In this document: positions 5,182-9,745 of the stretch, one piece after another
How the letters are laid out: the number at the start of each line of letters is the position of its first letter
Numbering within the stretch: position 1 is the first letter of the stretch
Assembly: GCA_003697065.1 (NCBI GenBank)
Contig: RFFY01000204.1
Span: forward strand, 1 to 9,745
Length of the DNA: 9,745 bases
Reading direction: 5' to 3'
Source: Actinomyces sp.
GTDB taxonomy: Bacteria > Actinomycetota > Acidimicrobiia > Acidimicrobiales > Aldehydirespiratoraceae
Position numbers and translations under genes: made by a program
The notes under the pieces: generated by a model
Told to the model about the DNA's origin: nothing
The model's database searches: none
The model's input: only the letters and a program-made list of their open reading frames with translations

Positions 5182-6960
5182 GTGGGCGATCGACACATGG
5201 AACCCCGACACCTGATCAGGATCCTGCGACGGCGCTGGCGACTGCTGGTCGTCCTCGCCGTCGCCGGGGCTGCCCTCGGTTCGGCATCGGCGGTGATGGC
5301 GTCGGACGCCGCACCGCCCCCGCCCCCGGTCGTGCGCTACGACGCCTGCCACACCCTTCTCGTCGACACCTCGGTCCCCGACATCGTCGAGACGTGGGAC
5401 GTGTCGAATCTGGCCCAGTTGGCCGAACGGGTCACCCTGGGTGCCATCCCCGAGTCGGTGGCGGCCAGCCAGGGCCTCGACGTCGACGAGGTGGTCAGCC
5501 GGGTGCGGGTCCGCGTCCGCAACGACGTCGAGAGCCTGACCCTGTGCGCGGTGGGGGAGACACCGGGTGAGGCCGAGGGCCTGGCCGACGCCTTCGCCGC
5601 CGCCCTGATCGACTTCCTCGAGCAGGAGGCGGCCGCCTTCCAGCAGGAGCGTCTGACGGCCGTGTCGGCCCGTATCGACGACGGCCAAGCGTGCGTCGAC
5701 GAGATGCGCAGCCGCCTCGACGAGCTCCTCGCCGCCGACCCCGGGGCCGACACCCTGGTGCTCGAACAGCGCCTGGCGGAGTGCCGGCTCCAGCTCACCG
5801 CCGCCAACGCCGACCTGATCGACTACCAGTCGGCGGGGGTGCCGGTGGTGCCCCTCGAGTCCCTCGACTCGGCCGAGGCCCGCGAGATCGGCGAGGCCGA
5901 GTACGAGGCCCGACGCCGGGCCGGGGCGGCGGGCACCAACATCGAGATCGGCATCGGCGACGAGGAACCGGTCTCCTTCGGGGGCGGCGGGGGGTCGGCG
6001 GCGCCCAGCCTTCCCGATGGACCCGTCGCCCGTGGTGTGCTGGGACTGGTGGCGGGCCTGGCCCTGGGACTGGCCGGCGTCGTGGGACTCGACCGTCTCG
6101 ACTCGCGCCTGCGTCACAAGGAGGAGGTCGAGCAGATCCTCGACCTGCCGGTTCTCGCCGAGATCCCGCCCCTGTCTCGGCGGGACCGGCGTGCGGCGCG
6201 GATCCTCGCCTTCGAGGAACCGCGCTCGCGGGCGGCGGAGTCCTACCGGGCTCTCCGTTCGGCCCTCGACTACGCCCGCCTCGTGGACGAGGAGGCGGGT
6301 CGAGTCTCCGGGGGTGCCCAGGTGGTGTTGGTGACCTCCTCCGGGCCGGGTGAGGGCAAGACGACGACGGTCGCCAACCTGGCCGCCGTCATGGCCGAGG
6401 GAGGGCGGCGGGTGCTGGCCGTCAACTGCGACTTCCGGCGTCCCCGTCTGCACCGCTTCCTCGGCGGCATGAGCGTCCCCCAGCGGGTCAACCCGACGCC
6501 GGTGCCCGGTGTCTTTCTGGTGACCCAGGTGACCCGCTCGGACGCCGATGCCACCCCCTCGGAGGTGGTGGCCGCCCAGAGGCGGGTGGTGGAGCGCGCC
6601 CGGGAGCACTACGACGTCGTCCTGCTCGACACGGCACCGGCCCTGACGACCAACGACGCGGCCGAGATCCTCGGGGTTGTCGACCACGTGGTGGTGGTGG
6701 TCGCCGCCGGGCGGACCGGCGTCGAGCCGGCGGGGCGGGTCGTCGAGCTGCTCGAGCGACGCGGCCGGCCGCCCCTGGGGGTGGTGCTGGTCGGGGCGCG
6801 CGACGTGCCGAACTCGGCCGAGTACTACTACGACGACGACGATCCGTACCTCGAACCGGTGCGTCGCCGGTCCCGTCGGCGGCGTCGCCGGTCCGGTGAC
6901 GGGCCCACCGCCGGCCCGCCGGGTCGGGCCGGCGAGCACGCCCACGTCGCAGGCGGTTGA
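5182..6960 (+). CDS. Wzz-type chain-length determinant fused to a BY-kinase-like ATPase
   Basis: This 592-residue protein joins a polysaccharide copolymerase to a CpsD/BY-kinase-like domain. A basic N-terminus (HLIRILRRRWRLLVV) leads to membrane segment 1 (about 20-40), then a Pro-rich stretch and an extracytoplasmic region (about 41-280) with predicted helices and four cysteines (56, 122, 171, 201). Membrane segment 2 lies at about 283-303. The cytoplasmic part has ESYRALRSALDYA (353-365), Walker A SSGPGEGKTTT (386-396), a Walker A'-like NCDFRRPRL (415-423) and Walker B VVLLDTAPAL (479-488). The C-terminus has EYYYDDDDPY (547-556), resembling the autophosphorylated tyrosine cluster of BY kinases, then an arginine-rich tail. 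The stretch between Walker A' and Walker B is short and the usual LPAG-PPNP-ELL segment is not recognisable, so kinase activity is uncertain. The expected role is control of polymer length and export with the next gene, which overlaps its end. Confidence 0.9.
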   Translation: MGDRHMEPRHLIRILRRRWRLLVVLAVAGAALGSASAVMASDAAPPPPPVVRYDACHTLLVDTSVPDIVETWDVSNLAQLAERVTLGAIPESVAASQGLDVDEVVSRVRVRVRNDVESLTLCAVGETPGEAEGLADAFAAALIDFLEQEAAAFQQERLTAVSARIDDGQACVDEMRSRLDELLAADPGADTLVLEQRLAECRLQLTAANADLIDYQSAGVPVVPLESLDSAEAREIGEAEYEARRRAGAAGTNIEIGIGDEEPVSFGGGGGSAAPSLPDGPVARGVLGLVAGLALGLAGVVGLDRLDSRLRHKEEVEQILDLPVLAEIPPLSRRDRRAARILAFEEPRSRAAESYRALRSALDYARLVDEEAGRVSGGAQVVLVTSSGPGEGKTTTVANLAAVMAEGGRRVLAVNCDFRRPRLHRFLGGMSVPQRVNPTPVPGVFLVTQVTRSDADATPSEVVAAQRRVVERAREHYDVVLLDTAPALTTNDAAEILGVVDHVVVVVAAGRTGVEPAGRVVELLERRGRPPLGVVLVGARDVPNSAEYYYDDDDPYLEPVRRRSRRRRRRSGDGPTAGPPGRAGEHAHVAGG

Positions 6961-6962
6961 TC

Positions 6963-8363
6963 GTGGCCGTGGCGACGCCCGGCCTTCACCGGGTCGCACC
7001 CCGTGGTGAGGTCCCGGACGGGCGACCGGCGACGCGGTCCGGGGGGCGGGGCGAGCAGCGCCGACGACACGCCCGGCGCCTGGCCTGGACGGCGTGGGTC
7101 GGACCCGCCGTGCTCGTCGTCGGACTCGCCGCCAATGCCGCCGCCGTGGCGGCGGGGATCGCCTCCCCGGCCGGCGTGGTCGTCCTGGTGGGGGCGGCGC
7201 TGGCGAGCGGACGGTGGTTCCGGTCGGTCGCCGCCGAGGTGCCCGGTGTGGAGATGGTCGGTCTCCTGCGCCTCGCCCTGGGGCTGAAGGCCCTCGCCAT
7301 CGTCCCCCGTTTCGTCACCCGGGTGGATGCCGAGGTGTACCACCGGGTGGGAGCGGCCCTCGCCGACCGGTTCCGTTCCGGCGACTTCCTCGTCCCCACG
7401 GGCCGGTCCATCCCCGGTACCGGCACCGTGCGCTACGTCACCGGCCTCGTCGAGCTCGTGACCTTCGGCGACGAGTACGCCACCTTCGTCGTGTTCGCCC
7501 TGTTCGGCTTCGCCGGCGTCGTCTGGTTCGTCCGGGCTTTCGCCCGCGCCTTTCCCGAGGTGTCCGCCCACCGCTACGCCGCCCTCGTGTTGTTGTGGCC
7601 CTCCCTCGTGTACTGGCCCTCCAGCACCGGCAAGGAGGCCCTCATGGTCGGGGCCCTCGGCCTGGCGGCCGGGGGTCTCGCCACCGTGCTGGCCGGACGG
7701 GTGCGGGGGCTCGCGCCGTTCGCGGCGGGACTGGCCCTGGTGGGCCTGGTCCGGCCCCACGTGGCTCTCATCGCGGTGACGGCCGCTCTCGTCGCCGTGC
7801 TGGTGCGGTCGGGGCGCCGCGAGGGGCACATGGCGGTGGGCCGCCTCGTGCTGGTGGGGGTTCTCGTGGTCGGGGGGGCCATGGCGTCGAACGCCGTCGA
7901 GGCCCTTCTCGACATCGACGGGCTCGACGCGTCCGGTCTCAGCCGGGCCCTGGAACTGGCCCAGCAGAGGTCGAGCCAGGGGGGGTCGTCGTTCACGCCG
8001 GCCCGCATCGACGGACCCCTCGACGTTCCGTGGGGGACGGTCACGGTGCTCCTGCGTCCCTTCCCTTGGGAGGCGCACAACCCGGCCATGGCCGTCACCG
8101 GGGTGGAGGGGCTGGCTCTCGGCCTCCTGGGGCTGGCGGCCATCCCCCGCCTCGTGGCGGGCCTGGGGAGGCTGCGCTCGGAGCCCTACCTCGCCTACGC
8201 CGTGGTGTTCGTCGTCGTCTTCGTCTGGCTGTTCTCGGCCCTGGCGAACTTCGGGATCTTGGCCCGTCAACGCACCATGGCCCTGCCCCTCGTGCTCGTG
8301 GTCCTCGGTCTGCCCACCGCCCGGCGACGGGTGCAGGCCCGACGGCGGGGTGAGCGGGCATGA
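6963..8363 (+). CDS. polytopic membrane protein, probable Wzy/EpsG-like polymerase
   Basis: After a basic cytoplasmic N-terminus of about 40 residues there are roughly eleven hydrophobic segments, spread through the 466-residue protein. Recognisable stretches are VYHRVGAALADRF, the motif LLWPSLVYWPSSTGKEALM (around residues 210-228) and NFGILARQRTMALP near the C-terminus. From memory, similar P-S-x-x-x-W-x-S-S-x-x-K-[DE] and ARQR patterns occur in EPS-cluster membrane proteins of the Wzy/EpsG kind. A hydrophilic loop (about 310-365) may be extracytoplasmic. The location between a Wzz/kinase gene and downstream EPS genes supports a polymerase role. A sugar-processing membrane enzyme is the main alternative. 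The start is ambiguous: TTG at 6957 would overlap the previous stop as TTGA, while GTG at 6963 has AGGCGG six nt upstream and is preferred here. Confidence 0.65.
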   Translation: MAVATPGLHRVAPRGEVPDGRPATRSGGRGEQRRRHARRLAWTAWVGPAVLVVGLAANAAAVAAGIASPAGVVVLVGAALASGRWFRSVAAEVPGVEMVGLLRLALGLKALAIVPRFVTRVDAEVYHRVGAALADRFRSGDFLVPTGRSIPGTGTVRYVTGLVELVTFGDEYATFVVFALFGFAGVVWFVRAFARAFPEVSAHRYAALVLLWPSLVYWPSSTGKEALMVGALGLAAGGLATVLAGRVRGLAPFAAGLALVGLVRPHVALIAVTAALVAVLVRSGRREGHMAVGRLVLVGVLVVGGAMASNAVEALLDIDGLDASGLSRALELAQQRSSQGGSSFTPARIDGPLDVPWGTVTVLLRPFPWEAHNPAMAVTGVEGLALGLLGLAAIPRLVAGLGRLRSEPYLAYAVVFVVVFVWLFSALANFGILARQRTMALPLVLVVLGLPTARRRVQARRRGERA

Positions 8364-9643
8364 GGTTCTCGCCCCCCACGCCGGTCCCTCGTCGCCATCC
8401 CGACGTGGTCGACGCCGACCTGGGCGGGGATCGTCTCCTGCTGCACCGCGGGACCCGGCGGCTCCATGTGCTCAACCCCTCGGCGGCACGGGTGTGGGAC
8501 GAACTCGACGGGGTCTCGTTGCGTTCGGAGCTGGTGGTGCGGGTGGCCGACGCCGTAGGGGCCGATCCGGTGCTCATCCGCGACGACGTGTGGTCCATCC
8601 TCGACCGCTTCCGGGCCGCCGGTCTCGCCGGCCACGACCTGGCCGAGCCCCGCCCGGTGGGCCCCGCCGGCCGGAAGGGGAGGACGGGCCGGCGCCGGCC
8701 TCCGGCCGGGTGTGTCCGAGCTCCCCGTTCGGGGAGCTGGACGGCGGGACTCACCCGGGTGTGTCTCGGCACCGACGACCCGGAGCTCGCCGCCGCCCTC
8801 GACCGGGCTCTCGCTCCCCTCCGCGGGGGGCGGCCCGCCGATCATCTGGTGGTGGTGCGGCAGCGAGACGACGGGCGCCACGAGATCACCCTCGACGACG
8901 AGGAGCCCGTCGTCACCGGGTCCCGTCTGGCCGCTCTCAACCGGGTGGTGGCCCTCGTGAACGACCTCGCCGCCGGGGAGGCCGACGGGCCGGCCCTGCA
9001 CGCCGGGGCCGTCCGCATCGGGGAGCGGGCGGTGGTCCTGGCGGGAGCGTCGGGCCGGGGCAAGTCGACCCTGACTCTCGCTCTCGCCGCCGCCGGTGCC
9101 GCTTACCTCACCGACGAGGTGACCCTGCTCGGCCCCTCCGACGGGCGCCCGGGGGGCAGTGTCGCCTGTCGTCCCTTCCCCCGTCCGATCTCCCTCAAGC
9201 CCGGCTCGTTCCCCCTCTTCGCCGACCAGCTCGACGGCCAGTGGGCACAGCCCGACCGGTCCACCCCGCTCTCGGCCCTGGAGGCGAGCTGGCGCAGCAC
9301 CGTGCGTCTGATCGACCCCCGACGGGTGGGGGAGGTGGCCGACGAGCCCGTGCCCCTCGCCTGCGTCGTGGCTCCCCACTGGCGCCCCGGGGCGGCGTGC
9401 CGGGCGTGTCGGTGCGCGCCCCTCGAGGCGGTGGAGGTGCTCTTGGGCGCCGCCTTCGAGTCCCGTGATGTCGTGGCCGGCGAGGTGTTCCGCACCCTGG
9501 TCCGGGTGGCGGCGACGACGCCGGTGTGGCGCCTCACCTACGGTGATCTCGACGAGGCCGTGGCCGCGGTCGGTGACCTGGCCTCGCAGGCGGCGCGGGT
9601 CGAGGTCGTGTCGGCGTCAGGGGGAGGCCTCGTCGGCGCGTGA
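8360..9643 (+). CDS. PqqD/RRE domain fused to an HPr-kinase-like P-loop domain
   Basis: This 427-residue protein starts at an ATG overlapping the previous stop (ATGA), with GGGGTGA at 8347-8353 as ribosome-binding site. Residues about 15-92 look like a PqqD/RiPP-recognition fold: LLLHRGTRRLHVLNPSAARV, then WDELDG and the helix IRDDVWSILDRFRAAGL. A Pro/Gly/Arg-rich linker (about 96-130) follows. The second half resembles HPr kinase relatives: PALHAGAV (211-218), Walker A GASGRGKST (229-237), TDEVTLL (251-257) and RPFPRPISLK (271-280). The bifunctional HprK/P phosphorylase signature is not evident. CRACRC (347-352) is an unusual cysteine group. PqqD-like folds bind leader peptides, and HprK relatives phosphorylate serines in proteins or, in some lasso-peptide clusters, in peptides. 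Here the partner is unknown; regulation or modification linked to polysaccharide export is inferred from context. Confidence 0.85.
   Translation: MRFSPPTPVPRRHPDVVDADLGGDRLLLHRGTRRLHVLNPSAARVWDELDGVSLRSELVVRVADAVGADPVLIRDDVWSILDRFRAAGLAGHDLAEPRPVGPAGRKGRTGRRRPPAGCVRAPRSGSWTAGLTRVCLGTDDPELAAALDRALAPLRGGRPADHLVVVRQRDDGRHEITLDDEEPVVTGSRLAALNRVVALVNDLAAGEADGPALHAGAVRIGERAVVLAGASGRGKSTLTLALAAAGAAYLTDEVTLLGPSDGRPGGSVACRPFPRPISLKPGSFPLFADQLDGQWAQPDRSTPLSALEASWRSTVRLIDPRRVGEVADEPVPLACVVAPHWRPGAACRACRCAPLEAVEVLLGAAFESRDVVAGEVFRTLVRVAATTPVWRLTYGDLDEAVAAVGDLASQAARVEVVSASGGGLVGA
8687..8738. repeat. two palindromes in the linker of the PqqD-HprK gene
   Basis: GGCCGGCGCCGGCC (8687-8700) is a perfect 14-bp palindrome. 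AGCTCCCC-GTTC-GGGGAGCT (8719-8738) is a perfect 8-bp-stem hairpin with a tight loop. Both fall in the low-complexity linker, between the two domains. They could be RNA structures inside the transcript or remnants of a small insertion, and the first may be chance in this GC-rich DNA. Confidence 0.45.
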
Positions 9644-9745
9644 GCGGCCGAGGAGGCGCAGCAGCTCCTCGTGGAGCTCGAACCACACGGTGTGGTAGCT
9701 GTCGCGGTCGGGTCGGGCGATCATCGAGGTGTCGCCGGACGCCAC
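9617..9745 (-). CDS. C-terminal end of an unidentified minus-strand gene
   Basis: The minus strand is open from the right edge to the TGA at 9617-9619, giving 42 residues that include RDSYHTVWFELHEELLRLLG and then a charged tail. The amphipathic, codon-biased character and stop position suggest a genuine gene end. The WFELHEELL pattern faintly recalls tails of sulfotransferase-like proteins, but too little is visible to name it. Its last 27 nt overlap the end of the PqqD-HprK gene, so the two converge. Confidence 0.55.
   Translation of the reverse strand: MASGDTSMIARPDRDSYHTVWFELHEELLRLLGRSRADEASP

Noticed and set aside
6829..6845. Short tandem repeat of TAC and GAC triplets
   Set aside because: It encodes the Tyr-Asp patch of the Wzz/kinase-like protein and is better explained by protein selection than by a DNA repeat element.
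5152..6999. Long open frame on the minus strand across the Wzz/kinase-like gene
   Set aside because: It is a mirror of a real gene in GC-rich DNA. Its product is low-complexity, rich in Gly, His, Asp and Arg, with no recognisable motif, while the plus strand has full Walker motifs.
6828..8270. Long minus-strand frame opposite the Wzy-like gene
   Set aside because: The composition is highly skewed to His, Gly, Glu, Arg and Pro, with no hydrophobic core. It is the antisense shadow of a membrane protein gene.
8360..9643. A complete lasso-peptide biosynthetic cluster
   Set aside because: Only a PqqD-like and a kinase-like domain are present. No transglutaminase-like protease, cyclase or precursor peptide gene is visible in the window.

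Overview
The DNA is very GC-rich, with strongly G/C-biased third positions and GTG or TTG starts beside ATG. Genes are packed into short operons with 4-8 nt overlaps, and one possible leaderless promoter is visible. This points to a high-GC actinomycete. A lineage such as Acidimicrobiia is a guess from the protein flavour and cannot be proved from this window. There are no rRNA or tRNA genes, insertion sequences, CRISPR arrays or phage genes.

The window is an internal piece of a surface or exopolysaccharide (EPS) locus. From left to right: a GNAT acetyltransferase on the minus strand, cut by the left edge (1-755); a short gap with a palindrome (756-891); a plus-strand pair of NodB-type polysaccharide deacetylase and CapM/EpsD-like GT4 glycosyltransferase (892-2855); a converging minus-strand pair of a second GT4 glycosyltransferase and an EpsN-like sugar aminotransferase (2801-5075); a 106-bp divergent intergenic region with a 20-bp near-palindrome (5076-5181); and a plus-strand trio (5182-9643). 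The trio comprises a Wzz/BY-kinase-like copolymerase, a Wzy-like polytopic membrane protein, and a PqqD/RRE domain fused to an HPr-kinase-like P-loop domain. The C-terminal end of an unidentified minus-strand gene (9617-9745) converges on the trio.

A likely working model: the aminotransferase makes a UDP-4-amino sugar, perhaps of the bacillosamine type. The two GT4 enzymes extend a lipid-linked repeat unit, the Wzy-like protein polymerises it, and the Wzz/kinase-like protein controls chain length. The deacetylase and GNAT proteins tailor the sugars or precursors. No initiating phosphoglycosyl transferase, flippase or sugar dehydratase lies in the window, so the locus continues outside it.

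The least conventional gene is the PqqD-HprK fusion. It joins a peptide-recognition fold known from RiPP pathways to a serine-kinase-like fold inside a polysaccharide operon. The Wzz/kinase-like protein is also unusual, with a shortened ATPase core, an altered Walker A' and a Tyr-Asp patch followed by an arginine tail.
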